Assembly: GCA_035712145.1 (NCBI GenBank)
Contig: DASTBI010000232.1
Span: 1 to 32,434 of the forward strand
Source of the DNA: Candidatus Eisenbacteria bacterium
GTDB taxonomy: Bacteria; Eisenbacteria; RBG-16-71-46
DNA: 32,434 nt
Direction: 5' to 3'
The notes under the pieces are model-generated. The model saw nothing but the letters and a program-made list of their open reading frames with translations, had not been told where the DNA came from and did not search any database. The stretch's first letter is position 1, and every line of letters starts with the position of its first letter. A program made the position numbers and the translations under genes. This document shows, one piece after another, positions 14,517 through 22,312 of this stretch.

Positions 14517-16424
14517 ATGTCCAGGTCCCCCTCCTCACAGCCCGCTCGGCGAAGCCGCCTCTCCTGGCTCCTCCTCACCGGCCTGGGCTTCATGCTCGTC
14601 GTGGCCGCGTGCGGCGATCTCGAGACTCCGGCGTTCGTCGACTGCACGGTCGCCCCGGATACGCTCGACTTCGGCGACGTCACGCTGGGCGGCTCGGCCG
14701 ACCGCACGTTCAGCGTGACCAACGCAGGCAGCGAGGCGCTCGATGCCACGATCCGGCCCACGTGCAGCGACTTCGCGATGGTCGGCAGCTCCAGCATCAC
14801 GGTCCCCAGGGGCGAGTCGCGCACGTTCACGATGCGGTTCTCCCCCAAGGCGACGGGTCCTCGGCCGTGCCGGATCTCGATCGGGGACTGCGGCGTGCTG
14901 ACGACCCAGGGCCGGGGCCTGCCGGGCAGCTCCGGGTGCGACGTCGAGCCGGCGAGTCTCGCGTTCGGCACCGTCACCGTGGGATCGACCGAGGATCTCA
15001 CGTTCACCATCACCAACACGGGCGATAGCCAGCTCTCGGGCACCGTCGAGGAGAGCTGTCCGGAGTTCTCGCTGGTGGGAAGCACGGACTATGACCTCGC
15101 CCCCAACGAGGACGCGACCTTCACCGCGCGCTTCGCTCCCACGAGCGGGGGCCCCAAGAGCTGCACCATCGACACGCAGGGGCTGTGCGCCGACGTGAGC
15201 GTGAGCGGAACCGGTCAGGCTCCGGCCGAGCCGTTGTGCTCGGTCTCGGTCGAGTCACTGTCGTTCGGCACCGTGACCGTTGGCGAGACTGCGACCCGCA
15301 CCTTCACCATCACCAACGCGGGCTCAGGAACCTTGACCGGGAACGTCTCGGAGAGTTGCTCCGACTTCTCGATCGTCGGCACGTCGACCTACTCGCTGGG
15401 CGCCGGACAGGTTGCCACGTTCACCGTGCGCTTCGCTCCCACGAGCGAGGGCCTCAAGAGCTGCACCATCGACACGCAGGGATTGTGCGCCGATGTGAGC
15501 GTGAGCGGAACCGGACAGACTCCGCAGGCCGAACCGTTGTGCTCGGTCTCGGTCGATTCGTTGTCCTTCGGCACCGTGACCGTTGGCGAGACCGCGACTC
15601 GCACTTTCACCATCACCAACGCCGGCGGTGGAACGATCACCGGGAACGTCTCGGAGAGCTGCTCCAATTTCTCGATCGTCGGCACATCGAGCTATTCGCT
15701 GGCTGCCGGCCAGATCGCCACCTTCACGGTGCGCTTCGCGCCTCTCGTCGCCGGTAGCCAGACCTGCACGATCGCGACCGGAAGCAGCTGCGATCCCGTG
15801 ACGGCGAGGGGAACGGGTGGGGCCTTGCCGACGCCGAGCTGCCAACTCGACTCCACCAGCATCGATTTCGGCGACGTGACCGTGGGCCAGGTCTCGAGCC
15901 GCCAGGTGCGGGTGACCAATACGGGATCCGGAATCCTCGCGGGGTCCTTGTCCGAATCCTGCTCCAGCTACTCGATCCTCGGAACGACCTCCTATAGTTT
16001 GGCCTCGCTGGAGTCCGCCACGTTCACCCTGCAATTCGCGCCCACAGCGACGGGGGACTTCACGTGCACCGTCGACGCGGGCGCGGCGTGCGGGACCATC
16101 ACCCTTCGAGGAAGCGGCGTGCCTCCGCCCGAGTGCGAGCTGTCGGACACCGATTACGACTTCGGTGAGGTGGAGATCGGCAAGCACAAGGACCATGCAT
16201 TCGACATTCGCAACGTGGGCGGCGGCCAGCTCTGCGGCACCGCGACGGAGAGCTGTGAGAGCTTCGCGATCCAGGGTGGCGCGAGCTATTGCGCCATTCC
16301 AGGCACACCTTTCCGGCTCCGGATTCGCTTCCAGCCGACCGCCACGGGCTCCTTCCAATGCACGGTGAATCCCGGAGCGGGCTGCCCGCCGATCACGGTG
16401 CGCGGAGTCGGCCGGGGGCAGTAG
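14517..16424 (+). CDS. Surface lipoprotein with six choice-of-anchor-D (HYDIN-like) Ig repeats
   Basis: A 635-residue protein. A lipoprotein signal (hydrophobic core, VVAAC, Cys32) is followed by six tandem domains of 96-101 residues beginning at Cys43, 141, 241, 342, 442 and 540. Each follows the pattern C-x-(8-9)-F-G-x-V-x-x-G ... F-x-I-x-N-x-G ... ESCxxFxIxG ... F-x-x-x-F-x-P ... CTI ... C ... V-x-G-x-G, as in choice-of-anchor-D/ASPM-SPD2-Hydin Ig folds. Four cysteines recur at repeat positions 1, 41, 76 and 84, which suggests two disulphides per domain and an oxidising location. Repeats 3 and 4 are nearly identical at the DNA level. It is probably an elongated envelope-anchored scaffold or adhesin. 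The 3' end overlaps the CPBP gene if that gene starts at 16358. Confidence 0.9.
   Translation: MSRSPSSQPARRSRLSWLLLTGLGFMLVVAACGDLETPAFVDCTVAPDTLDFGDVTLGGSADRTFSVTNAGSEALDATIRPTCSDFAMVGSSSITVPRGESRTFTMRFSPKATGPRPCRISIGDCGVLTTQGRGLPGSSGCDVEPASLAFGTVTVGSTEDLTFTITNTGDSQLSGTVEESCPEFSLVGSTDYDLAPNEDATFTARFAPTSGGPKSCTIDTQGLCADVSVSGTGQAPAEPLCSVSVESLSFGTVTVGETATRTFTITNAGSGTLTGNVSESCSDFSIVGTSTYSLGAGQVATFTVRFAPTSEGLKSCTIDTQGLCADVSVSGTGQTPQAEPLCSVSVDSLSFGTVTVGETATRTFTITNAGGGTITGNVSESCSNFSIVGTSSYSLAAGQIATFTVRFAPLVAGSQTCTIATGSSCDPVTARGTGGALPTPSCQLDSTSIDFGDVTVGQVSSRQVRVTNTGSGILAGSLSESCSSYSILGTTSYSLASLESATFTLQFAPTATGDFTCTVDAGAACGTITLRGSGVPPPECELSDTDYDFGEVEIGKHKDHAFDIRNVGGGQLCGTATESCESFAIQGGASYCAIPGTPFRLRIRFQPTATGSFQCTVNPGAGCPPITVRGVGRGQ
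15237..15842 (+). repeat. Tandem near-identical 303-bp repeat units inside the surface lipoprotein gene
   Basis: Units 15237-15539 and 15540-15842 encode domains 3 and 4, with the first 200 nt of each almost the same. The distal part of domain 2 (about 15121-15236) also closely matches the distal part of domain 3. The outer domains are much more diverged, so the central units are the youngest copies. Recombination could change the number of units between strains, and assemblies may collapse them. Confidence 0.85.
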
Positions 16425-17134
16425 GACTGCTTCGCGAGCTGCTGGCCGCGCACCTCCTGCGCTTCGAGCATCCGGTGCGCGACAGCTACGACGACTCCGC
16501 GGGCGGCCGGCTGCTCGTGCTGTTCGTGATCGTCGGCCTCGTCCTGCAACCCGGCCTCAAGGCACTCGCGCGAACGGTGGGTCTCGGCGGTCAGGACTGG
16601 ATTCCACTCCTCATCATCATCGTGCTGGCGGCGGCGGCCATCCTCGGTGTTCGCCTCTTCGCACGCGCTCGCCTCGGCGCGATCGGCCTCCACCGGTGGG
16701 CAGAGTGGACGCTGCGCGAGAAGCTCTATCTATGGACGGTCACACCACTCGCGGCGGTCGCTTTCAGCATCGTGTTTCGCGACCATCTGGCTCGTCTGGT
16801 CGCGGTCCATGGCTGGAGCGGGTTCTTCCTCCTCACGCTCCCGACCGGGCTCTTGTGGGGTGCGATCCAGGAGTTCCTTTATCGCGGGCTTCTCCAGACC
16901 GAGCTGGTCCGGCGTCTCGGAGCGATCGCCGGCGTGCTCATCGCCAACCTGGTGTTCTGCTTCGGTCCTCTGCACTTCTATCATCTGCGGCTTGGAACCG
17001 GCGAAGCCCCGCGATGGGGAATGTTGGCGGCGATCTTCGGCATCGGGCTCTTCTTCGGCATCCTCTACCGGCGCTCGGGCAATCTCTGGCTCCCCGCGAT
17101 CTTCCACGGCATTTGGCCGCCGAATCTATCCTGA
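16358..17134 (+). CDS. CPBP-family intramembrane protease-like protein
   Basis: About 258 residues with several transmembrane helices. The C-terminal half carries the CPBP (CAAX protease and bacteriocin-processing) signature: IQEFLYRGLLQ (usually EExxxR, here the first Glu is Gln), then FGPLHFYH, then IFHGIWP. Members are membrane metallo- or glutamate-type proteases; some give self-immunity to bacteriocins. The single-residue change leaves the second Glu and the histidines, so activity is uncertain. The start is unsettled: the ATG at 16358 overlaps the preceding gene by 67 nt without a ribosome site, while GTG 16475 lies after its stop and just before the first hydrophobic helix (giving 219 residues). 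Tight linkage to the preceding surface lipoprotein suggests co-expression. Confidence 0.8.
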   Translation: MHGESRSGLPADHGARSRPGAVGLLRELLAAHLLRFEHPVRDSYDDSAGGRLLVLFVIVGLVLQPGLKALARTVGLGGQDWIPLLIIIVLAAAAILGVRLFARARLGAIGLHRWAEWTLREKLYLWTVTPLAAVAFSIVFRDHLARLVAVHGWSGFFLLTLPTGLLWGAIQEFLYRGLLQTELVRRLGAIAGVLIANLVFCFGPLHFYHLRLGTGEAPRWGMLAAIFGIGLFFGILYRRSGNLWLPAIFHGIWPPNLS

Positions 17135-17264
17135 GAAGCGCTCGAAACGCGGCAAATCCGCGTGCGCGAGGGTTCGCTTGAACCCGCGGGGCGCAAGCCT
17201 CATGTTTCCCGCCTCTACGACGTGGTCCGCGAACGCGAACACATTCTACCCATGGAGGATGGAC

Positions 17265-17951
17265 ATGAAGCCCCGTCATCGAGTGTTTCTCATCGTGCTC
17301 GGCTTGGCCGCCATCGCGTCCAGCTCGAGCCCGGCGCTCGCCCAGATGGAACACCAGGCCGGAGGCTATCTCCTCGGCTCGTTCCCGATCAGCGACTGGG
17401 GCAAGATCGCGGGCTTCGGCATGGGCCTCGATGCCACCGACATCATCCGCTTCGGACCCAACAAGCCTCTCTCGTGGCGGGTGAGCACCGGCGTGGTCTA
17501 CAACTTCTCGCGCACCGAGGAAGTGCCTCCCACGAATCTGCTTCCGACCTCCTCGCTCGAGCTCGAGACCAAGAACTGGAGCCTTCTGTTCGGAATCGGT
17601 CCGGAGTTCGGCAAGCGCGACGGACACATCATGCCCTTCATGTACGGAACCGCCGGCTTCGACACCTACTGGACCTCGAGCACGCTGCAGGGCACCGCGG
17701 GCGGATTGGCCTACGAGGCGGAGCACGGCGACTCGCGCATCTCGTTCGCGTGGGCGGCCGGCTTGGGTCTGCGCCGCCGCGTCATGGAAGGCTACATGGG
17801 CGAGCTGAGCGTCGAATTCCGGCAGGGCGCCTCCCACCACTTCCTGTTGCCGGAGCAGATCACCGAGGACGTTACGGGCGTCCATGCCGATCGCGCCAGC
17901 CGCTCGTCCAACCAGATCATCGTGCGGCTCGGCACCGTGATCTCCGATTGA
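17265..17951 (+). CDS. Predicted outer-membrane beta-barrel protein
   Basis: A 228-residue protein with a Sec signal peptide (cleavage near ALA-Q, about residue 27). The rest is built of alternating strands and turns: HQAGGYLLGSF, WRVSTGVVYNFSR, WSLLFGIGPEFG, MPFMYGTAGFDTYW, ISFAWAAGLGLRRR, MGELSVEFRQGA, QIIVRLGTVISD. This resembles small opacity/OmpW-like barrels, but no family is recognised. The ATG at 17265 has GGAGG at a proper 6-nt distance; the in-frame ATG at 17259 directly touches it and is unlikely. It is convergent with the methyltransferase gene, 6 nt between stops. An imperfect hairpin (GGGTTC/GAACCC, 17170-17185) lies upstream in the 130-nt gap after the CPBP gene, without a T tract. 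Confidence 0.8.
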   Translation: MKPRHRVFLIVLGLAAIASSSSPALAQMEHQAGGYLLGSFPISDWGKIAGFGMGLDATDIIRFGPNKPLSWRVSTGVVYNFSRTEEVPPTNLLPTSSLELETKNWSLLFGIGPEFGKRDGHIMPFMYGTAGFDTYWTSSTLQGTAGGLAYEAEHGDSRISFAWAAGLGLRRRVMEGYMGELSVEFRQGASHHFLLPEQITEDVTGVHADRASRSSNQIIVRLGTVISD

Positions 17952-17957
17952 GGCAGT

Positions 17958-18692
17958 CTAGCGCACGTCTTTTCGCATCGGCACGAAGCGCACGGGGAGA
18001 AGGACGCGCCGGCTCGGCACGCCGCGCGCGTCCTTCTCCACCAGCACCAGCTCCTGGTCCTCCCCTTCCGGACCGATGGGCGCAACCAGCCGGCCTCCAG
18101 GTCCGAGCTGCTCGATCAGAGCCGAGGGCACGGAATCCGGCGCGGCCGTGAGCAGGATGGCATCGAAGGGCGCCTCCTCGGGCCAACCGCGATAGCCGTC
18201 ACCGTGACGCACGTGGATGTCGCGATAGCCGAGGTGCTCTAGCCTCGCACGCGCCTCATCGGCCAGCGCACGAATGATCTCGATGCTCCATACGCGCGCG
18301 CCGGTCTGGGCCAGCACCGCGGCCTGGTAGCCCGAGCCCGTCCCGATCTCCAGCACCTTGAGGCCGCGCCGGGGACGGATGGCCTCGGTCATGAACGCGA
18401 CGATGTACGGCTGCGAGATCGTTTGCTCGTGCCCAATCGGTAGCGGCCGGTCGAGGTAGGCGTAACGGCGATACGCCTCGGGCACGAACTCGTGGCGCGG
18501 CACCGCGCGCAGGGCCGCGAGCGTCACCGAGTCGCGCACGCCGTTGGCTTCGATCGAGCGGACCAGGGCGGCGCGCTGCGATTCGAGGCTGTCGCCCGGC
18601 GTGGCGGCGCGCGAGGTGCATCCGTTCGCGGCCGGCGCCGCCACGGCGATCGTCAGGAAAACCAGCGCTCGATTCCACGTCCAGCCGCGCAT
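17958..18692 (-). CDS. pcm: Exported protein-L-isoaspartate O-methyltransferase
   Basis: A 244-residue PCMT-type enzyme, which methylates isoaspartyl residues of aged proteins using S-adenosylmethionine to start their repair. Motifs: PRHEFVPEAYRRYAYLDRPL, then EQTISQPYIVAFM, the SAM-binding VLEIGTGSGYQAAVLA and GDGYRGWPEEAPFDAILLTAA, ending in GGRLVAPIG. Unusually it has an N-terminal signal (NRALVFLTIAVAAPAANGC) with a weak lipobox, Cys25, so it is predicted to act in the periplasm or on a membrane, where the supply of SAM is unclear. The start at 18692 is the only ATG that places the signal at the end; its ribosome site is weak. It lies 46 nt after the BNR protein gene and is probably the last gene of the OmpA-BNR-pcm set. 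A cytoplasmic form from a later start cannot be excluded. Confidence 0.9.
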   Translation of the reverse strand: MRGWTWNRALVFLTIAVAAPAANGCTSRAATPGDSLESQRAALVRSIEANGVRDSVTLAALRAVPRHEFVPEAYRRYAYLDRPLPIGHEQTISQPYIVAFMTEAIRPRRGLKVLEIGTGSGYQAAVLAQTGARVWSIEIIRALADEARARLEHLGYRDIHVRHGDGYRGWPEEAPFDAILLTAAPDSVPSALIEQLGPGGRLVAPIGPEGEDQELVLVEKDARGVPSRRVLLPVRFVPMRKDVR

Positions 18693-18738
18693 GCCTCTGA
18701 CGATGTCACTCGGAGCCCGGCGCGTCCACGGCGGATGC

Positions 18739-20637
18739 TCAGGGGGATACGAGCAGGTGCAATCCGCCGGACGAAGCGCCCACCAGCAGCCAATCGGGCG
18801 TGCCCGGATCGAAGCCCATCGTCCACACACGGTCGGAGGCGAGCCCTTCCACCGGCATTCGCTTCCAGCTTTCACCCACATCCGTGCTGCGGAAGATTCC
18901 GCCCCAGGTGAAATCAGCCACCCACATCGTGCGGCCATCGGGATGGATCGCGATGCCCACCAGATCGCTGTGCGGAATCCCTCCCCCCACCTGCCGCCAG
19001 GTCTCGCCCTGGTCGTCCGAGCGGTAGAGCCCTGCCGACGTCGTCGCGAACAGCACCCGATCGTCGGTCGGCAGGAACGCGATCTCGTGCGGGGTGATGC
19101 CCTTCAATCGGGCCGAGACGAATCTCCAGGTGGCGCCAGCGTCGGTGCTGCGGAAGAATCCACGCGACGTCGCCGCCAGGACGAGGTCAGGCTCCCGCGG
19201 CGACACCGCGAGAGCCTGTATCTCCTCGCCGGTGTCGATCGCCGGCTGGGTCCACTGTCGCCCGTCCCGGGTCCTGGCGATCCCCTGAGAGGTCGCGGCC
19301 AGCAGCCCGTCCGGCCGCTGTGCGATCAGCTCGGTGACGCGTGGACTCGAGGCGCTCTTCCCCAGGCGCATGGGCATGGGGGTCCAGATGGTCGCCCGAG
19401 GCCCGCGCGCGAAGATGCCCTGGTCCGTGCCTGCGAACAGCGTGCCTCCCAGCACCGCCAGCGAAAGCACCTGCCGTCCTTCCAGCCCTTCGGCCAACCG
19501 TGTCCAGGGTCCTCGCACTCCGGACGAAGCAAAGACGCCGCCGTGGCGCGCATCGCCGCGCACCGCGATCAGCAGCCGGTTCGACGCGTCGTCGAACAGC
19601 ATGCGGGTCACGAAGCGCTCGGAGAACCCTTCGTTGCTGGCCGTCCAGCTCTCCCCGCGATCGGAGCTGCGCAGCACGCCGGCGTCCTCGGTGCCGAGCA
19701 GGATGGTGCCGTCCGGACGCACCACCAGAGCGTTGATCACCAACTCGGTCGGCGTGACGCGACGCCACACCGAGCCACGGTCCTCGCTGATCCACAGGCC
19801 CGTCGTGGTGCCGGCCAGCAGCACGTTGCCGTCCACGCCGTCGAGCGCGAAGGCGCGCGTGCGCCGCTTGCCTTCGGGAATGCCCTTGAGCTGCGTCCAG
19901 GGACCGCCGGGACGCAGCGCCCGATAGATGCCGGTGCATGCCGTGGCGTAGAGCGTGCTCGGATCACGCGGGTCGACGGTCAGCGTCATGACGTCCGAGT
20001 CGTCCTCCATGCCGCGATGCATCGGCTGCCAGCTCGCGCCGGCGTCCGTCGTCATCCAGCCGAGGTGCCATGTGCCGACATAGAGCGAGCGTGGATCGGT
20101 GGGATTGAAGGCCACCGATCCCACGTTGCGCAGGTCGGCGTGGCCTTCCGGCGTGATGCGGCGCCACGACTGACCGCCATCGGCAGACAGGAACACCCCG
20201 GTCAGCGTCCCGGCCGCGATCACCTGCCGATCGGCGGGACACACGGCAAGCGCCCGGACCGACTCACCCGAGATCCCCTTCAAGATGGTGAAGGAGCGGC
20301 CGCCGTCGTCGCTCCGCGCCACACCGCCACCTCGCCCGTTGATCTCCCAGTATCCGACGAACACAGCGCCGTTCCGTCCCACCACGATCTCGTCCAGGCT
20401 GCAGCCCTTGACCGGAAAACCCTGACTCGAGCGCACCCAGCGCCGGCCGCCGTCGTCCGAGCGATAGAACGTGCTCGATCCGGTGCCGAGATAGAGGCGA
20501 TGGGGCCGCGCGGGATCGGCCACGAGCGCGCGCACGTTTCCGCCCGGAGGGCCCACGGGCATCCAGCTCTGGGCGCGAGTCTCCACCGGGAGCCACGCGA
20601 CCGTAAGGAGTGTGATGACGAGCGAGAGGCGGTTCAT
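18739..20637 (-). CDS. Secreted BNR/Asp-box (sortilin-like, YCF48-like) beta-propeller protein
   Basis: A 632-residue protein with a signal peptide (cleavage near TRA-Q, about residue 23). Nine Asp-box motifs of the form SxDxGxxW can be read: RSDDGGRRW, RSDDGGRSF, SADGGQSW, TTDAGASW, SEDRGSVW, SSDRGESW, STDAGATW, SDDQGETW and STDVGESW, plus degenerate ones. They are spread over the whole length, as in one or two 7- to 10-bladed propellers. Such proteins bind glycans or proteins; bacterial YCF48-like members help assemble complexes, and secreted ones are mostly uncharacterised. No sialidase catalytic residues are evident. A good ribosome site (AGGAAGG, 5 nt) precedes the ATG at 20637; the longer open frame reaching back to 21249 is antisense-free noise within the OmpA gene region. 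It sits between the ompA-like gene (77 nt) and pcm (46 nt). Confidence 0.88.
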   Translation of the reverse strand: MNRLSLVITLLTVAWLPVETRAQSWMPVGPPGGNVRALVADPARPHRLYLGTGSSTFYRSDDGGRRWVRSSQGFPVKGCSLDEIVVGRNGAVFVGYWEINGRGGGVARSDDGGRSFTILKGISGESVRALAVCPADRQVIAAGTLTGVFLSADGGQSWRRITPEGHADLRNVGSVAFNPTDPRSLYVGTWHLGWMTTDAGASWQPMHRGMEDDSDVMTLTVDPRDPSTLYATACTGIYRALRPGGPWTQLKGIPEGKRRTRAFALDGVDGNVLLAGTTTGLWISEDRGSVWRRVTPTELVINALVVRPDGTILLGTEDAGVLRSSDRGESWTASNEGFSERFVTRMLFDDASNRLLIAVRGDARHGGVFASSGVRGPWTRLAEGLEGRQVLSLAVLGGTLFAGTDQGIFARGPRATIWTPMPMRLGKSASSPRVTELIAQRPDGLLAATSQGIARTRDGRQWTQPAIDTGEEIQALAVSPREPDLVLAATSRGFFRSTDAGATWRFVSARLKGITPHEIAFLPTDDRVLFATTSAGLYRSDDQGETWRQVGGGIPHSDLVGIAIHPDGRTMWVADFTWGGIFRSTDVGESWKRMPVEGLASDRVWTMGFDPGTPDWLLVGASSGGLHLLVSP

Positions 20638-20653
20638 CGGAACCTTCCTGTAA

Positions 20654-20681
20654 GGGGCGGGCCGACTGGTCGACCCGCCCC
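20654..20681. other. Strong GC hairpin between the OmpA-like and BNR genes
   Basis: GGGGCGGG (20654-20661) pairs with CCCGCCCC (20674-20681), and the loop adds a short inner stem. It lies in the 77-nt gap between the OmpA stop and the BNR start. In the transcription direction (minus) it is followed by TTACAGG, not a T tract, so it is not a classic terminator. It could be an mRNA-stabilising or processing element that lowers downstream expression. On the plus strand it is followed by a short TATTTT, but no plus-strand gene ends there. Confidence 0.5.
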
Positions 20682-20714
20682 CCATATTTTCCTCTTCAAA
20701 GGGCGCCCGATCCG

Positions 20715-21983
20715 TTACTGACCACCGCTCGGGATCGTGGTGCCTTCGGGAACGAACCACACTTCCACGCGACGGTTGCGAGCCAGCGACGAAGCGTCCG
20801 TCCCGGCCTCGACCGGATTGGTCGCCGCCGCCGAGCGCACCGTGATGCGCGAAGACTCGACGCCGCGCTCGGTGAGATACGCCCTCACCGCTTCGGCGCG
20901 CTGCTGCCCGATTCGCTGAGCCGAGCGCTCGCGGCTGTCCGCGTAGCCGATGATCGTGACCGTGGCCCGCGGATCGGTCGAGAGCCGCTGCGCGACGTCG
21001 TCGAGGCATGCCTTGTCGACGTTGGTGATGCGCGAGGCGTTGCTCGGGAAGCCGGCCGCGAGACACGACACGGCTTCGGCCTTCGGGGCCGGCGCCGCCA
21101 TCGCGACCGCGCAGTCGGAGGTCGCGGTATTGCCGTGATTGTCCGTGACCCGCACCGTGATCGTGGCGTTGGCCGGCGGCGTGGCGCCCGAGAAGTCGAA
21201 CGCGGCGCTCGTCATGTTGCCCGTCACCCGTCCGCTGCTCGCGGTCCACTGGTAGGTCAGTGGATCGCCTTCGGGGTCCGACGCCGTGGCGACGACGTTC
21301 ACGCTCTCACCCGGAAGGATCTCCGAGCGCTCGACCGCACAAGTCACCGTCGGTGGCTGGTTGGGCGTCGGCGCGACCTCGGCGACGGCCGCGGACATTC
21401 CGCCCCCGCCGAACGTCAGCCCGAGCCCGAGCGTCGCCTCGACGTTGCCCTGGTCCTCGTCGAACTCGTCGTTGTGCACGCGAACGTAGCGTCCATCGGC
21501 ACGCAGATTGAGGGCAGGAGTCATGTACCAGCGGAAGCCCGCTCCGGCGTTCCAGCTGATGTCATCCGACTCGACCATCGTTGCATCGGTGGCTCCGTCT
21601 TCGACGTTGAAGGACTCCTTGCCGATGCCTGCCGTCAGGAACGGCCGGAAATGGTCACTGCCAATGAAGTTGTACAAGCCGTTGAAGCGAAGCGCATCGG
21701 CCTGCACTTTCGCGCCTACCAGACCCGGCACGACGACTTCTTCGTTCGGCTCCGTGGGGAAGCGCTGAGCGATGCCTTCGAAGCTCCAGTGACGCGAAAG
21801 GAAGTATCCGAGTCGCGCGCCATAGAGCATGTCGTCCTTGGGCTGGAAATCACCGTGATCGTCCAGCCATCCATAGCCGCCGTAGATGCCGAGCTCGAAA
21901 TCGCCTTTTGCGCCGCCACTGGCGAAGGCGGAACTCGCCGTGAGGAGCGCCGCGGCGAAAAGCGTCCAAATGGTGGTTCGCAT
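20715..21983 (-). CDS. OmpA-family protein: beta-barrel, PKD/Ig-like domain, OmpA C-terminal domain
   Basis: A 422-residue envelope protein. Residues 1-20 are a signal peptide (cleavage near AFA-S). Residues about 25-190 are an OmpA-like 8-stranded barrel (FELGIYGGYGWLDDHG, YGARLGYFLSRHWSFEG, FRPFLTAGIGKESF, GAGFRWYMTPALNLRADGRY). Residues about 205-295 are a PKD/Ig-like domain (SDPEGDPLTYQWTAS, VRVTDNHGNTATSDC). Residues about 305-415 are the peptidoglycan-binding OmpA domain (VTIIGYADSRERSAQRIGQQRAEAVRAYL, ARNRRVEVWFV). It anchors the outer membrane to the cell wall and would keep the Ig domain in the periplasm. Ribosome site AAAGGG lies 3 nt from the ATG. It is the first gene of the OmpA-BNR-pcm set. 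In the usual form the barrel is joined directly to the OmpA domain, so the inserted PKD-like domain is a variation. Confidence 0.93.
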   Translation of the reverse strand: MRTTIWTLFAAALLTASSAFASGGAKGDFELGIYGGYGWLDDHGDFQPKDDMLYGARLGYFLSRHWSFEGIAQRFPTEPNEEVVVPGLVGAKVQADALRFNGLYNFIGSDHFRPFLTAGIGKESFNVEDGATDATMVESDDISWNAGAGFRWYMTPALNLRADGRYVRVHNDEFDEDQGNVEATLGLGLTFGGGGMSAAVAEVAPTPNQPPTVTCAVERSEILPGESVNVVATASDPEGDPLTYQWTASSGRVTGNMTSAAFDFSGATPPANATITVRVTDNHGNTATSDCAVAMAAPAPKAEAVSCLAAGFPSNASRITNVDKACLDDVAQRLSTDPRATVTIIGYADSRERSAQRIGQQRAEAVRAYLTERGVESSRITVRSAAATNPVEAGTDASSLARNRRVEVWFVPEGTTIPSGGQ

Positions 21984-22312
21984 AGACCCTTTCCTTTCCT
22001 TGACCTGTCCCTGGAAACCCGTCCGGGAGCCCTGCCGGCCCTTCCGAGGGCCTGCGGGTCGGAGCGACGCCAGGACCAATGCACGTGGTGGGCCTGAAAA
22101 CGCCGTTGGGGGAGATCGCCAAGGGGCACAGCGCCATGGCGCGGAAATCGCAGCGCCATCGAGGACAGCGCGGCTCTAGAAGATTTTGCACGGTTGAGAC
22201 GCCGGCAAAACCACGAGTTCAGCGACCGCCGGAAGGAACACGAGTTTTCATTGCTGCGCTTCCCTTGGCGTCTTTTTCAAAAGAACGAGTCATCCTCGAC
22301 AACGGACGGAAC
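21984..22312. promoter_or_regulatory. Divergent intergenic region (329 bp) with sigma-54-like elements
   Basis: No gene is seen between the divergent OmpA-like and nucleotidyltransferase genes. The plus strand at 22137-22152 reads TGGCGCGGAAATCGCA, 10 of 12 defined positions of the -24/-12 consensus with GG-N10-GC spacing, directed at the nucleotidyltransferase (start near 22162, leader about 150 nt). The minus strand at 22081-22095 has a weaker GG-N10-GC match (8 of 12) directed at the OmpA-like gene. GCGCCATGGCGC (22131-22142) is a perfect palindrome, and CAGCGCCAT occurs twice, 22 bp apart (22129 and 22151). Chance matches are expected in GC-rich DNA. Confidence 0.3.

Noticed and set aside
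18544-20721. A 725-codon open frame on the plus strand opposite the BNR propeller gene
   Set aside because: High GC creates long antisense frames. Its translation is rich in Arg, His, Ala and Pro with no domain pattern, while the minus strand encodes nine clear Asp-box motifs and a signal peptide.
22079-22312. Upstream extension of the nucleotidyltransferase frame
   Set aside because: The added 78 residues are basic and low in complexity, and they overlap the promoter-like elements; the ATG at 22313 begins the structured part.
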